Assembly: GCF_900636745.1 (NCBI RefSeq)
Contig: NZ_LR134310.1
Span: 992,001-1,056,000, forward strand
Direction: 5' to 3'
DNA: 64,000 bases
Source of the DNA: Actinobacillus equuli
GTDB lineage: Bacteria; Pseudomonadota; Gammaproteobacteria; Enterobacterales; Pasteurellaceae
Within the stretch, counting starts at the first letter, position 1; each line of letters begins with the position of its first letter. This document shows, piece after piece, positions 16,302 to 26,330 of the stretch. A program made the position numbers and the translations under genes. The notes below the pieces were generated by a model. The model was not told the origin of the DNA. It ran no database searches and saw only the letters and a program-made list of their open reading frames with translations.

Positions 16302-19300
16302 ATGTTCACGGTTTACCATTCACAAAAGCTATCGTCATTAGCAGAAATGCTGATTCATCTACAAAAAGCCAACCCGAATCCCAATCCGTTCAGCACCGAA
16401 ACCATACTTGTACAAAGTGTCGGTATGGCACAATGGTTACAAATGCAAATCGCCGATTCCATTGGTGTGGCGGGGAACTATGACTTTTTATTTCCCACCA
16501 GCTTTTTATGGCAACAATACCGTGTGCTATTCCCTTCGTTACCGAAAGAAAATATTTTTGAGCGTTCTTCAGTGACATGGCGATTAATGCGCCTGATTCC
16601 TACCCATTTAGATACGGCAGAATTCAACGCACTAAAATCATATCTACAGCAAGACCTACGCCAATATCAACTTAAACTCTATCAGCTTTCGACTAAAATT
16701 GCGGATTTATTCGACCAATATTTAGTTTATCGACCTCATTGGTTAGTACATTGGGAAAACAACCAACTTGAAGCGGTACTTGCTGAAATCATGCATTCCA
16801 ATGCATTTAAAGTTAAAAATGAACAAGAAATCCTAGCTAACCTACAATGGCAAGCTATCTTATGGAACGCGTTAATTGACGATATTAAATTAGATAGTGA
16901 TGAAAGCCTATTCATCACTTCGCACCGAGCTTATTTACAAGACCAGTATTTCCAAAAATTAGATAATTTAACTACTCAAGAGAAAGAACAACTTCCGCAG
17001 AGAATCTTTATTTTCGGCATTTCTTCTCTCCCTGCGACTCAATTAGCAGTGTTAAAAAAACTGAGTGAACACTGTGATATTCACTTATTTTTCTTAAACC
17101 CAAGCCAAGAATATTGGGGCGATAGTGTTGAAGATAGCGCACTAGAGAAATTAGCTTTGAAGCAGCAATTATCGGAAGCTGATTTAACCGATTTACTGGA
17201 AAAGCAAGGTAATCAATTACTTACCATGTGGGGAAAACAGGGGCGAGAATTTTTAGCGCAACTAGTAGAGCAAGAGTTCGACTATAGCCTAGATGTATTC
17301 GATCCGTATATCGGCGAAACCAATCTCATCAAGCTCAAAAATGCCATTTTAGCGTTTAATAATGCACAAACTTTTGAATTAGACGAACAAGACCAATCAT
17401 TACAATTTCATTCGTGCCATAGCGTAATGCGTGAAGTAGAGGTATTACATAATTATCTTTTAAAATTATTCGAGCAGAATCCGACATTAACACCCAAAGA
17501 TATTATTGTAATGTCTGCGGATATTGATAAATATGCACCTTACATTAATGCGGTATTTTCTCGCTTTGATCATAAAGATCCGAGAAGAATTCCTTTTACA
17601 CTTTCAGATCAAAAAGCGACTGCGGTAGATCCGATTATTAGTAGTTTTTTAAGTTTACTTAATTTAAAAGAAAGTAACTTTAACGCAGAGGCACTCTTAG
17701 ATTTATTAGATGTAAATGCGATCCGAAGCCGTTTTCGCATCCAATCTGATGATATTTATACCCTACGTCATTGGATAAAAGAAGTGGGTATCCGCGCAGG
17801 CTTAACCACAGAACAACAGCAATGGCAAAACTACAATTCATGGCAAAACGGTTTAACTCGTTTGTTACTCGGTACAAGCCTCAAAGAAGAAAATGGTATT
17901 TGGCAAGAAGCTATTGGATTTAACGAAAGTTATGGTTTAGCTTCCGAGCTTGTCGGTTACTTATGCCATTATTTAGAAAAACTTAGTACATGGCAGCAAT
18001 TTATCCAAACATCACACAGCATTGGTGTTTGGCAACAAAAGCTAACCGAATTAATCAGCGATTTTTATCAAGATGATGGCGAGCATTTCGATTCACTTTC
18101 TCTGCTACAAACGACGTTGCAGGCTGTATTGGAAAAAATTGAACACGTACGCTTTGAGGACGAAATTTCTATTGAAATTCTCGCCTTATTACTTCAAGAG
18201 AGTTTCAATACACAACAAAATAGTCTGCAATTTTTAGCAGGAAAAGTGAATTTCTGTACGTTATTACCAATGCGAGCTATTCCATTTAAAGTGGTTTGTT
18301 TGCTCGGTATGAATGAAGCTGATTTTCCTCGACAACATTCGATAAATAGCTTCGATTTAATGCAATACGCACCGAAAAAAGGGGATCGCGCACGCAGAGA
18401 CGATGATCGCTACCTATTTTTAGAGGCTTTACTTTCAGCTCAGGAAATTTTTTACGTGAGCTATGTCGGACAATCGGTAACGGATAATAAAGCACGTTTA
18501 CCTTCCGTTTTAGTATCGCAATTATTAGATTATATCGGAGAACATTTATCCGAATCGGCTCAACAAATTTTAGCTGAAAAAGATGCTGTCAATTTTATCG
18601 TGAAACGCCATCCTATGACGGTCTTTAGCCCAAGCAACTTTAGTTACCCTCATATTTCTTATGATAAAGAGTGGCTTAAACTATTTGAACAGAATGCAGT
18701 TCAATCGAATTTCTTAAACGGGCAGCTTACAGCGGATAGCCCAACGGAACTTAATTTAAATGAATTAATTAGTTATATCACAAACCCAATTAAATATTTC
18801 TTTAACCGCCAATTGGGTATTTATTTTAATTACGATGAAGAAAGTATTGAAGAATCGGAAAAGTTTACTTTGAATGCATTGGATAATTACCAGTTAAGAA
18901 CCAAACTATTAACGATTGATGAGGAACAAAGTCAGAGTTTATTCTACCAAGAACAGTTAAAAGGCAATTTACCTTCATCTAATTTTGCTAAGTTGTCCGA
19001 AACCGAACTGGAAAACTCAATAAAAACCATGAGAAATGAAATATCGCCATACTTAAAGCAGAGTGATATTTTAACTATTGAGCAATATTTCCCAATTGGT
19101 TCAAATAAAATAAAACTCTATGGAAATATCCAACAATTATTTGACGATGAAATCGTCTTCTGGAAAGTAAGTTCATTAAAAGATAAAGATATTATCCGCT
19201 TTTGGATTTATTATTTAGTAACACAAGTACAAAATAATTCCATTCGTTTGAAATATATTGTGCGTAATGGCGAAGATACTCAAATCTTCCAATTTAATCC

Positions 19301-19622
19301 GATCACTCAGCAGCAAGCGCAGGAGCAATTAACTATTTATATAGAAGATTATCTCAATAGCTTTCAAGCGCTACGCTGGGGGATTTCTGCCGGTTTAGAC
19401 GATTATTTTGCCAAAATAGAAGATGTTGAAAATATTGAAGAATATTGCTCTCAGAAAATTTTTAAATTATTAGAAGACAATTCGTTTGAAGCCAGTTACC
19501 TACAACGAGTTTTAGTACAAAGTTCCGAATTGGATTACAGTGTTATTCATCATACAACGAAACAATGGTTTGCTTTAATGCAAGACAGTAAGCCGCATAA
19601 CAATAAAAAGGAGAATTCATGA
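16302..19622 (+). CDS. recC: Exodeoxyribonuclease V subunit gamma (RecC)
   Basis: 1106 aa, close to E. coli RecC (1122). RecC is the Chi-recognising, inactive helicase-like scaffold of RecBCD, which resects double-strand ends for RecA. The N-terminus MFTVYHSQKLSSLAEML and motifs such as VQSVGMAQWLQMQIA and GLMNEADFPRQ-like (LLGMNEADFPRQHS) are hallmarks. Its stop overlaps the ptrA start by four bases (ATGA), as in the enterobacterial recC-ptrA-recB-recD order, but recB and recD do not follow here. Confidence 0.95.
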   Translation: MFTVYHSQKLSSLAEMLIHLQKANPNPNPFSTETILVQSVGMAQWLQMQIADSIGVAGNYDFLFPTSFLWQQYRVLFPSLPKENIFERSSVTWRLMRLIPTHLDTAEFNALKSYLQQDLRQYQLKLYQLSTKIADLFDQYLVYRPHWLVHWENNQLEAVLAEIMHSNAFKVKNEQEILANLQWQAILWNALIDDIKLDSDESLFITSHRAYLQDQYFQKLDNLTTQEKEQLPQRIFIFGISSLPATQLAVLKKLSEHCDIHLFFLNPSQEYWGDSVEDSALEKLALKQQLSEADLTDLLEKQGNQLLTMWGKQGREFLAQLVEQEFDYSLDVFDPYIGETNLIKLKNAILAFNNAQTFELDEQDQSLQFHSCHSVMREVEVLHNYLLKLFEQNPTLTPKDIIVMSADIDKYAPYINAVFSRFDHKDPRRIPFTLSDQKATAVDPIISSFLSLLNLKESNFNAEALLDLLDVNAIRSRFRIQSDDIYTLRHWIKEVGIRAGLTTEQQQWQNYNSWQNGLTRLLLGTSLKEENGIWQEAIGFNESYGLASELVGYLCHYLEKLSTWQQFIQTSHSIGVWQQKLTELISDFYQDDGEHFDSLSLLQTTLQAVLEKIEHVRFEDEISIEILALLLQESFNTQQNSLQFLAGKVNFCTLLPMRAIPFKVVCLLGMNEADFPRQHSINSFDLMQYAPKKGDRARRDDDRYLFLEALLSAQEIFYVSYVGQSVTDNKARLPSVLVSQLLDYIGEHLSESAQQILAEKDAVNFIVKRHPMTVFSPSNFSYPHISYDKEWLKLFEQNAVQSNFLNGQLTADSPTELNLNELISYITNPIKYFFNRQLGIYFNYDEESIEESEKFTLNALDNYQLRTKLLTIDEEQSQSLFYQEQLKGNLPSSNFAKLSETELENSIKTMRNEISPYLKQSDILTIEQYFPIGSNKIKLYGNIQQLFDDEIVFWKVSSLKDKDIIRFWIYYLVTQVQNNSIRLKYIVRNGEDTQIFQFNPITQQQAQEQLTIYIEDYLNSFQALRWGISAGLDDYFAKIEDVENIEEYCSQKIFKLLEDNSFEASYLQRVLVQSSELDYSVIHHTTKQWFALMQDSKPHNNKKENS

Positions 19623-22576
19623 AGAAAACCTTAATAAGCCGTATGATTCGTCATGCGCTTTACTCTGCGATTGCGCTCAGTGTCAGCGTCACAACCACAT
19701 TTGCAAATATTCCGCAAAATCCGACCGCTAGCACATCCCTATCGGCTGCACAAACGCAAGGTTTTGAATTTATCAATCAGCAGATCAATAAAAGCCCGAA
19801 TGACAATGCAATTTATCAGGCTATTCGTTTAAAAAACGATATGACCGTACTCCTGATTTCAGATAGCAAAGCAAACAAGTCGTTAATGTCATTAGCGCTA
19901 CCAATCGGTTCTATGGAAGATCCCATTCAGCAACAAGGTTTGGCTCATTACTTGGAACACATGATCTTAATGGGTTCTAAACAGTTCCCAGAGACTAGCA
20001 GTCTAGATCGCTTTTTAACGGAAAATGGCGGCTATAACAATGCCTCTACCACAGCTGATCGCACAGCTTATTATTTAGAAGTGAATAATAATGCGTTTGA
20101 TGGAGCGGTCACACGTCTAGCGGATGCTTTTGCACAACCTCTCCTGTCAGAAAATAATGCGAAACGAGAAGTGAATGCCGTAAATGCCGAAATGGTTCGT
20201 GCTAAATCCAGTGACGGTTATTTATTGAACAGTGTTAATTTAGCAACCGCTAATCCTGCACACCCTATTACCAAATTTGCGGTTGGCAATAAGGAAACAC
20301 TTTCGGATAAACCGAACAGCAAATTACAAATGGAGTTAGAGCAATTTTACCAACGCTACTATTCGGCAAATTTAGTCAAAGCAGTTTTATATTCGAATCA
20401 ATCTATTGAGCAACTTGCTGCATTAGCTGATCGTACATTAGGTAAAGTGCCAAATAAAAATATTGCTGCTCCGAGTGTAGATGTGCCGTTTTTCCGAGCG
20501 GAAGATAAAGGAGTCGTTATTCATTACAAACCGGTACAACCGACCAAAATGCTGGCAGTTTCATTTGATGTACCGAATGATGAAGCACAATTTGCCCATA
20601 AAACCGGCGATTATTTAGCTTATATTCTTAACAATAATACCGACGGCACTTTATCTGACTACTTAATCAAACAAGGGTTATCAGATAGTGGTATTGCTGC
20701 ACAAGCAACACCAAATGTCAGCCGTAATCGTGGTAATTTCACCATTTATGTTGCTTTAACCGACAAGGGTTTGACCGAAAAAGATAAGATCATTTCCTTG
20801 ATTTTCCAGCAAATCGAACAAGTGAAACAAACCGGTATTCAAGAAAGTTACTTCAATGAAGTTCGGGAAAGCTTAAAGCAGGATTTTCAACATTTACAGG
20901 TGGAAAAAAGTGGTACTTACATCGAATCATTAGCTGAGCAAATGCTACATTATCCATTAGAACATATTTTAGATGCGGACTTTATGGTTGATACGATGGA
21001 TAAACAAGCAATCAAAGCCAAACTGGCTGAGATGACATTAGACAACGCTCGTATTTTACTGGTTGATGAAAAAGCGCATACCGATAAAAAATCACCTTAC
21101 TTTGAGGCCAATTATTCGATTGCAAAAATCAGTGACGAACAACGGAAAAAATGGTTGGATTTCAGCCATAATCCGGCTTTAAAGCTACCCGAACTGAATC
21201 CTTATTTCGCAACTGATTTTTCTCTGATTCAACCAATCAGCGATCGAACAGTACCCAAGGCATTAATCAGTACGGCAGGCAAAGCAATTTATGCAATGCC
21301 GAGCAAATACTTTGCCAATGATCCGAAAGCGATTGTATCAATGAGTTTCTCGATCATGCCGAAAACAGATGATTTAAAAGAAGCGGTGAGCGCCACGCTG
21401 TTAGGTTATATGAATAGCCTTGCTCAAACGAAATTAGCGTTCCAAACGGCGGTTGCCGGTATGCAAGCAGCGATTACCACTTATCCGAATGGGCTTTCGG
21501 TTGAAGCGGCCGGCTACACACAGCATTTAGCGAAATTAATCCAAGACTCGCTGAATCAATTCAAAACTTTTGAATTAACGGAAGACTTCTTAGCACAAGC
21601 CAAACAACGTGCATTCGAAGCACTAGACGGTCAACGCAAAGAAAGTAGCTTAACACAAGCAAACCAGGCTATTGCCAACTTTGCCAGCTACCCTTATTTT
21701 GAAGAAGATAAACAACGCAAAGCACTAACCGACACTACTTTGGCAGATGTAAAAGCGATGCGAGATAGATTGTTAACAAAATCAACCGGATTAGGCGTAC
21801 TGTCAGTGGGCAACCTCAACGATAAACAGGTTGAAGATTTAGTCAGTGACATAAAAGGCATTGTTAAAAGTAGTGAGGTGGAGCGAGGTAAAGCACGTTA
21901 TTTAGATCTGAATGACAGCAACCGCAAACTCAACTATGTACAAACCGTACCGCATGAGGACAATGCACTAAGCATCACTTATCTTGCAAAAGGCTATGGC
22001 GAATTAGAAGGTTCGGCTCGAGCTAATTTATTGCGTGATATTATCGGGCGCTGGTATTTCGATGATTTACGTACCCAAAAACAATTAGGCTACGTGGTCT
22101 ATGCAACCAATACTAAACTTGGTAAAACTGCCGGTATGCGCTTTATGGTGCAAAGCCCGAATACAACACCGGCGGGCATTATGCAACATAACCAACGCTT
22201 TTTTGCAGAAAGTTTAACAAAATTGACCGCTTTATCGGAGCAGGAATTTGTGAAATATCGTGAGAGTTTAATCGAGAAATTACAACGTAAACCGGAATCG
22301 TTAAACCAAGAGTTTTCTCAATTCACGTTTGACTTTAATCGCCGTAATGATCAATTTAACCAACGTGCGAAAATGATCGAAGCGGTGAAACAACTTACCC
22401 AGCAAGATATTGTGGATTTTTATAAACACACTGTGATTGAGCAGCAAGGCTTTTCATTTATCAGCCAAGCGTTAGGGACGAAAGCGAAAGCTGAAGATGC
22501 GGTGAAACTGGCAGGCTATGAAAAAGTGGAAAGTATTGAACATATCCAAAAACAATTCCCAGTTAAATACTATTAA
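19619..22576 (+). CDS. ptrA: Pitrilysin (protease III), periplasmic M16 zinc protease
   Basis: 985 aa with a signal peptide (residues ~1-29) and the inverted zinc motif HxxEH at 110-114 (HYLEHM), with the downstream Glu in NAVNAEMVRA. Family M16 degrades small peptides in the periplasm. Four M16 domains are expected from the length (E. coli 962 aa). It is translationally coupled to recC by an ATGA overlap, the conserved gene pair of enterobacteria. It ends in a terminator shared with the convergent dnaJ. Confidence 0.95.
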   Translation: MKKTLISRMIRHALYSAIALSVSVTTTFANIPQNPTASTSLSAAQTQGFEFINQQINKSPNDNAIYQAIRLKNDMTVLLISDSKANKSLMSLALPIGSMEDPIQQQGLAHYLEHMILMGSKQFPETSSLDRFLTENGGYNNASTTADRTAYYLEVNNNAFDGAVTRLADAFAQPLLSENNAKREVNAVNAEMVRAKSSDGYLLNSVNLATANPAHPITKFAVGNKETLSDKPNSKLQMELEQFYQRYYSANLVKAVLYSNQSIEQLAALADRTLGKVPNKNIAAPSVDVPFFRAEDKGVVIHYKPVQPTKMLAVSFDVPNDEAQFAHKTGDYLAYILNNNTDGTLSDYLIKQGLSDSGIAAQATPNVSRNRGNFTIYVALTDKGLTEKDKIISLIFQQIEQVKQTGIQESYFNEVRESLKQDFQHLQVEKSGTYIESLAEQMLHYPLEHILDADFMVDTMDKQAIKAKLAEMTLDNARILLVDEKAHTDKKSPYFEANYSIAKISDEQRKKWLDFSHNPALKLPELNPYFATDFSLIQPISDRTVPKALISTAGKAIYAMPSKYFANDPKAIVSMSFSIMPKTDDLKEAVSATLLGYMNSLAQTKLAFQTAVAGMQAAITTYPNGLSVEAAGYTQHLAKLIQDSLNQFKTFELTEDFLAQAKQRAFEALDGQRKESSLTQANQAIANFASYPYFEEDKQRKALTDTTLADVKAMRDRLLTKSTGLGVLSVGNLNDKQVEDLVSDIKGIVKSSEVERGKARYLDLNDSNRKLNYVQTVPHEDNALSITYLAKGYGELEGSARANLLRDIIGRWYFDDLRTQKQLGYVVYATNTKLGKTAGMRFMVQSPNTTPAGIMQHNQRFFAESLTKLTALSEQEFVKYRESLIEKLQRKPESLNQEFSQFTFDFNRRNDQFNQRAKMIEAVKQLTQQDIVDFYKHTVIEQQGFSFISQALGTKAKAEDAVKLAGYEKVESIEHIQKQFPVKYY

Positions 22577-22631
22577 ATCGTCCTCTACAAGCGGTTAAAA
22601 AAGCCCTAAATTTTACCACTGTAGATAAAAC

Positions 22632-22663
22632 AAAAGGCTTAGCAAATTCGCTAAGCCTTTTTT
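22632..22663. terminator. Bidirectional terminator between ptrA and dnaJ
   Basis: AAAAGGCTTAGC and GCTAAGCCTTTT form a 12-bp stem with a 6-base loop; T residues follow on the plus strand and an A-rich stretch precedes it, serving the minus strand. Confidence 0.9.
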
Positions 22664-22668
22664 AATAT

Positions 22669-23811
22669 TTAGTTTTTACCTAAGTTCGAGAAGAAGTTTT
22701 TCACACTATCTAAAAAACCTTCTTGCTGCGGACGATGCTGACTTTTACCTTCTAAACTTTCTTCCAGTTTACGTAATAAGTCTTTTTGCTCGTCATTTAA
22801 CGCAACAGGTGTTTCCACCACTACTTTGCAAATTAAATCACCTGCATAACCGCCACGAGGGCTTGTCACGCCCTTACCTCTCACTCGGAATAATTTGCCG
22901 GTTTGGGTTTCTGCCGGAATTTTCAGTTTTAATTTACCGTCAAGTGTCGGTACTTCAATCTCACCGCCTAATGCCGCCATCGTAAAGCTGATTGGCACTT
23001 CGCAGTAAAGATTTGAACCGTCACGCTCAAAAATATCGTGTTCACGAACGTGAATCACTACGTATAAATCACCTGCCGGCGCACCGTTCTCACCTGCCGC
23101 ACCTTCGCCAGATAAGCGAAGCTGGTTACCGGTGTCCACACCAGCCGGAATGGTTACCGATAAGTTTTTCGCTTTCTGAACACGTCCGTCACCGTGGCAA
23201 GATTTGCAAGGTTTTTCAATTTTCTTACCGCTTCCATGACAGCTCGGACAAACCGCTTCCGTCACAAAGAAACCTTGCTGACGGCGGATTCTGCCCGAAC
23301 CGTGACAGTGCGAACAGGTTTCCACTTTCGAACCTTTTTCCGCACCCGAGCCGTGGCAGGTATCACATTCAGCAAGCGTTGAGATACGAATATCTTTTTT
23401 ACAGCCTTTAACCGCTTCTTCCAACGAGATTTCAATGTCGTAACGTAAATCATCGCCACGTACGACACGATTACGACGTCCACCGCCGCCAAAACCGCCA
23501 CCGAACATTTCGCTAAAGATGTCTTCAAAGCCACCGAAACCGCCTCCGCCGAAGCCACCGCCAAATCCTCCAGCACCACCGCCTTGTTCAAAAGCAGCGT
23601 GACCGTATTGATCGTATGCGGCACGTTTTTCAGCATCGCCTAACACTTCATAGGCTTCGTTGATTTCTTTAAATTTTTCTTCTGCTTCTTTACTGCCTTG
23701 ATTTTTATCCGGGTGGTGTTTTGATGCTAAACGTTTATAAGCACGTTTAATATCGTTCTCACTCGCCCCTTTCTGTAAGCCAAGGACTTCGTAGTAATCT
23801 TTTTTTGCCAT
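22669..23811 (-). CDS. dnaJ: Chaperone protein DnaJ
   Basis: 380 aa type I Hsp40. The J domain (residues 1-70) has the HPD motif (SKHHPDKNQ) that stimulates DnaK ATPase. A Gly/Phe-rich linker follows, then four CxxCxGxG zinc-finger repeats ([32 protein letters not shown]) and the C-terminal substrate-binding domain. It lies downstream of dnaK on the same strand, but 346 bases away across a palindromic repeat, so it may have its own promoter or be uncoupled from dnaK. Confidence 0.97.
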   Translation of the reverse strand: MAKKDYYEVLGLQKGASENDIKRAYKRLASKHHPDKNQGSKEAEEKFKEINEAYEVLGDAEKRAAYDQYGHAAFEQGGGAGGFGGGFGGGGFGGFEDIFSEMFGGGFGGGGRRNRVVRGDDLRYDIEISLEEAVKGCKKDIRISTLAECDTCHGSGAEKGSKVETCSHCHGSGRIRRQQGFFVTEAVCPSCHGSGKKIEKPCKSCHGDGRVQKAKNLSVTIPAGVDTGNQLRLSGEGAAGENGAPAGDLYVVIHVREHDIFERDGSNLYCEVPISFTMAALGGEIEVPTLDGKLKLKIPAETQTGKLFRVRGKGVTSPRGGYAGDLICKVVVETPVALNDEQKDLLRKLEESLEGKSQHRPQQEGFLDSVKNFFSNLGKN

Positions 23812-23910
23812 AGTGTTTCGTTTGTAAAATTTTACGGAAATTTGACCGCTTGTAACTAGCTGATTGGATAGCGCTCGTCACAGACGGGCGTTATCGGATA
23901 GATAAAATCA

Positions 23911-24093
23911 CCACCCTCGCCCCTTGTGGGAGAGGGAAAGATTTTCTTCGTTTAGAAGAAAATCAGGGAGAGGGGGAAGCGGATGTATTTTGTAAAAAAT
24001 TTGCGAAATATAACCGCCTGTTTCCCCTCTCTCTGCAAGAAATTGTCTTTCACAATTTCTTGCTGTCTCTCTCCCTCAGGGGGAGAGAGTGAG
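23911..24093. repeat. Palindromic intergenic repeat, copy A (dnaK-dnaJ spacer)
   Basis: The 346-base dnaK-dnaJ spacer holds no gene. It contains two hairpin modules: CCCTCGCCCCTTGTGGGAGAGGG plus an inner stem (AAGATTTTCTTC/GAAGAAAATC) ending in GGGAGAGGGGG at 23913-23976, and a second at 24022-24091 with CCCCTCTCTCTGC, a long stem AAGAAATTGT/ACAATTTCTT, then CTCTCTCCCTC and GGGGGAGAGAG. A related element lies between xylB and xylA (27797-27941). The shared features are CTCTCCC/GGGAGAG arms and variable inner stems. It is probably a dispersed REP-like element. Confidence 0.75.
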
Positions 24094-24157
24094 TTGTTAT
24101 ATACACCAAAAGGGCGTGTCGCCACGCCCTTTGATTTTACGATTTGAGCGTAAAAGA

Positions 24158-26056
24158 TTATTTATTATCTTTCACTTCTTCAAACTCAGCATCCACTACG
24201 CCGTCATCTTTTGCAGATTGTTGCGGTTGTTCACCTGCTTGCGCTTTAGCTTGAGCCGCTTGCATTAAAGGTTCAGATGCTTTAATTAACGCTTCAGTTT
24301 TTGCATCGATTTCCGCTTTATCATCGCCTTTCGCTGCTTTTTCTAAGTCAGCGATAGCCGCTTCGATTTTCGCTTTATCGTCTGCATTTAACGCCGAACC
24401 CGCTTCTTCGATTTGTTTGCGAGTTGCGTGTGCGATACCGTCTGCTTGGTTACGTGCTTGAACTAACTCTTCGAATTTTTTATCCGCTTCTGCGTTTGCT
24501 TCCGCATCACGAACCATTTGTTCGATTTCTTCGTCAGATAAACCTGAAGACGCTTGGATACGAATTTGTTGTTCTTTACCTGTGTTTTTATCTTTCGCAG
24601 ATACGTTAATTACACCGTTCGCATCGATATCGAAAGTAACTTCGATTTGCGGCATACCACGTGGTGCCGGGTTAATACCTTCAAGGTTGAATTGACCTAA
24701 AGATTTATTCGCAGACGCTTGTTTACGTTCACCTTGTAATACGTGGATGGTTACCGCTGATTGGTTATCTTCCGCAGTTGAGAACACTTGTGATTTCTTA
24801 GTCGGAATCGTTGTGTTTTTCTCAATTAACACAGTCATCACGCCACCCATGGTTTCGATACCTAAAGATAATGGCGTAACGTCTAATAAAAGAACGTCTT
24901 TTACATCACCTTTTAATACACCGCCTTGAACCGCAGCACCGATTGCTACCGCTTCATCTGGGTTCACGTCTTTACGTGCTTCTTTACCGAAGAATTCAGC
25001 CACTTTTTGTTGTACTAACGGCATACGTGTTTGACCACCAACGAGGATAATGTCGTTGATTTCATTCACTGATTTACCTGCGTCTTTTAATACGGTTTTA
25101 AGTGACTCAATTGAGCTTGCGACTAAATCTTCTACTAACGCTTCTAATTTCGCACGGGTTACGTTGATCGCTAAGTGTTTAGGACCTGTTGCATCTGCTG
25201 TGATATACGGAAGATTTACTTCAGTAGATTGTGCTGAAGAAAGTTCGATTTTCGCTTTTTCCGCTGCTTCTTTCACACGTTGTAATGCCATTGGGTCGTT
25301 GCGTAAATCAACGCCTTGTTCTTTTTTGAACTCGTCAATGATGTAGTCAATTACACGGTTATCGAAGTCTTCACCACCTAAGTGAGTGTTACCGCCGGTT
25401 GCTAATACTTCGAATGTTTGTTCGCCGTCGAAGTTATCGATTTCGATGATTGAGATATCGAATGTACCACCACCTAAGTCGTAAACTGCGATCACTTGGT
25501 TTTCTTTAGTTGAACCTAAACCGAACGCTAACGCTGCCGCTGTCGGTTCGTTGATGATACGTTTAACATCTAAACCTGCGATACGACCTGCATCGATTGT
25601 CGCTTGACGTTGCGCATCGTTAAAGTATGCCGGTACAGTGATAACCGCTTCAGTTACCGCTTCACCAAGGAAATCTTCCGCTGTTTTTTTCATTTTTTTC
25701 AACACTTCTGCTGAAATTTGCGGTGGTGCTAATTTGTCGCCTTTTACGTTTACCCACGCATCGCCGTTGTCAGCACGTGTGATTTCGAAAGGCATAATTT
25801 TAATATCACGTTGTACTTCTTCGCTTTCAAAACGACGACCGATTAAACGTTTGATTGCAAATAATGTATTTTTCGGGTTTGTAATCGCCTGACGTTTTGC
25901 CGGTTGACCAACTAAAGTTTCGTTATCTGTATAAGCAATGATTGACGGAGTTGTACGTGCGCCTTCCGCATTCTCGATTACACGTGCTTTGTCACCGTCC
26001 ATTACCGCTACACAAGAGTTTGTTGTACCTAAGTCAATACCAATGATTTTACCCAT
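24158..26056 (-). CDS. dnaK: Chaperone protein DnaK (Hsp70)
   Basis: 632 aa, the typical length. The nucleotide-binding domain begins [20 protein letters not shown], with the signatures [19 protein letters not shown] ([13 protein letters not shown]) and [13 protein letters not shown]. The substrate-binding domain and an Ala/Lys/Glu-rich lid follow, ending in the conserved EEVKDNK tail that binds partners. It works with DnaJ (downstream) and GrpE. A heat-shock-like promoter lies about 80 bases upstream. Confidence 0.98.
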   Translation of the reverse strand: MGKIIGIDLGTTNSCVAVMDGDKARVIENAEGARTTPSIIAYTDNETLVGQPAKRQAITNPKNTLFAIKRLIGRRFESEEVQRDIKIMPFEITRADNGDAWVNVKGDKLAPPQISAEVLKKMKKTAEDFLGEAVTEAVITVPAYFNDAQRQATIDAGRIAGLDVKRIINEPTAAALAFGLGSTKENQVIAVYDLGGGTFDISIIEIDNFDGEQTFEVLATGGNTHLGGEDFDNRVIDYIIDEFKKEQGVDLRNDPMALQRVKEAAEKAKIELSSAQSTEVNLPYITADATGPKHLAINVTRAKLEALVEDLVASSIESLKTVLKDAGKSVNEINDIILVGGQTRMPLVQQKVAEFFGKEARKDVNPDEAVAIGAAVQGGVLKGDVKDVLLLDVTPLSLGIETMGGVMTVLIEKNTTIPTKKSQVFSTAEDNQSAVTIHVLQGERKQASANKSLGQFNLEGINPAPRGMPQIEVTFDIDANGVINVSAKDKNTGKEQQIRIQASSGLSDEEIEQMVRDAEANAEADKKFEELVQARNQADGIAHATRKQIEEAGSALNADDKAKIEAAIADLEKAAKGDDKAEIDAKTEALIKASEPLMQAAQAKAQAGEQPQQSAKDDGVVDAEFEEVKDNK

Positions 26057-26113
26057 TTTAAAATTCCTCTGAATATAAATTTGTTTGATTACGTTTTCGT
26101 AACGTTACCCACA

Positions 26114-26142
26114 AGATGGTGTTCTTTCACAACTTTTCAAGG
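26114..26142 (-). promoter_or_regulatory. Putative sigma-32 promoter of dnaK
   Basis: Read on the minus strand, CCTTGAA (26142-26136) and CACCATCT (26121-26114) are separated by 14 bases, close to the sigma-32 consensus CTTGAA-N13-15-CCCATNT. It lies about 60 bases before the dnaK ATG. Confidence 0.6.
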
Positions 26143-26169
26143 CTAAATTTGAAATTTTCTTGCAAGTAT

Positions 26170-26207
26170 TTTTGAAAAAAGAAACGGGACGTTCAACGTT
26201 CCCGTTC
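26170..26207 (-). terminator. Hairpin with T-run upstream of dnaK, second xylB terminator candidate
   Basis: On the minus strand AACGGGAACGTTGAACGTCC with CGTTTCTTTTTT after it forms an AACGGGA/TCCCGTT-type stem followed by T residues. It lies between the xylB terminator and the dnaK promoter and would insulate dnaK from read-through. Confidence 0.55.
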
Positions 26208-26289
26208 AGACGAAACAATAAATAGGGATGAAAATGAAATGATCAAGGGCGTAAAATAAATTTTTGTAAGATTTTTGAATAAAATGGAC

Positions 26290-26317
26290 AAAAAAGCCCG
26301 TCCATATTGAACGGGCT
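26290..26317 (-). terminator. Rho-independent terminator of xylB
   Basis: On the minus strand AGCCCGT and ACGGGCT form a 7-bp stem around TCAATATGG, followed by TTTTTTG. It is 14 bases after the xylB stop. Confidence 0.88.
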
Positions 26318-26330
26318 GGATTTCCGAGCA

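Noticed and set aside
23262..23636. Second frame overlapping dnaJ
   Set aside because: Shadow of the Gly/Phe and zinc-finger regions of dnaJ; no independent support.
26182..26207. CIRCE/HrcA operator before dnaK
   Set aside because: The palindrome does not match TTAGCACTC-N9-GAGTGCTAA; it reads better as a hairpin terminator, and a sigma-32-like promoter is present.
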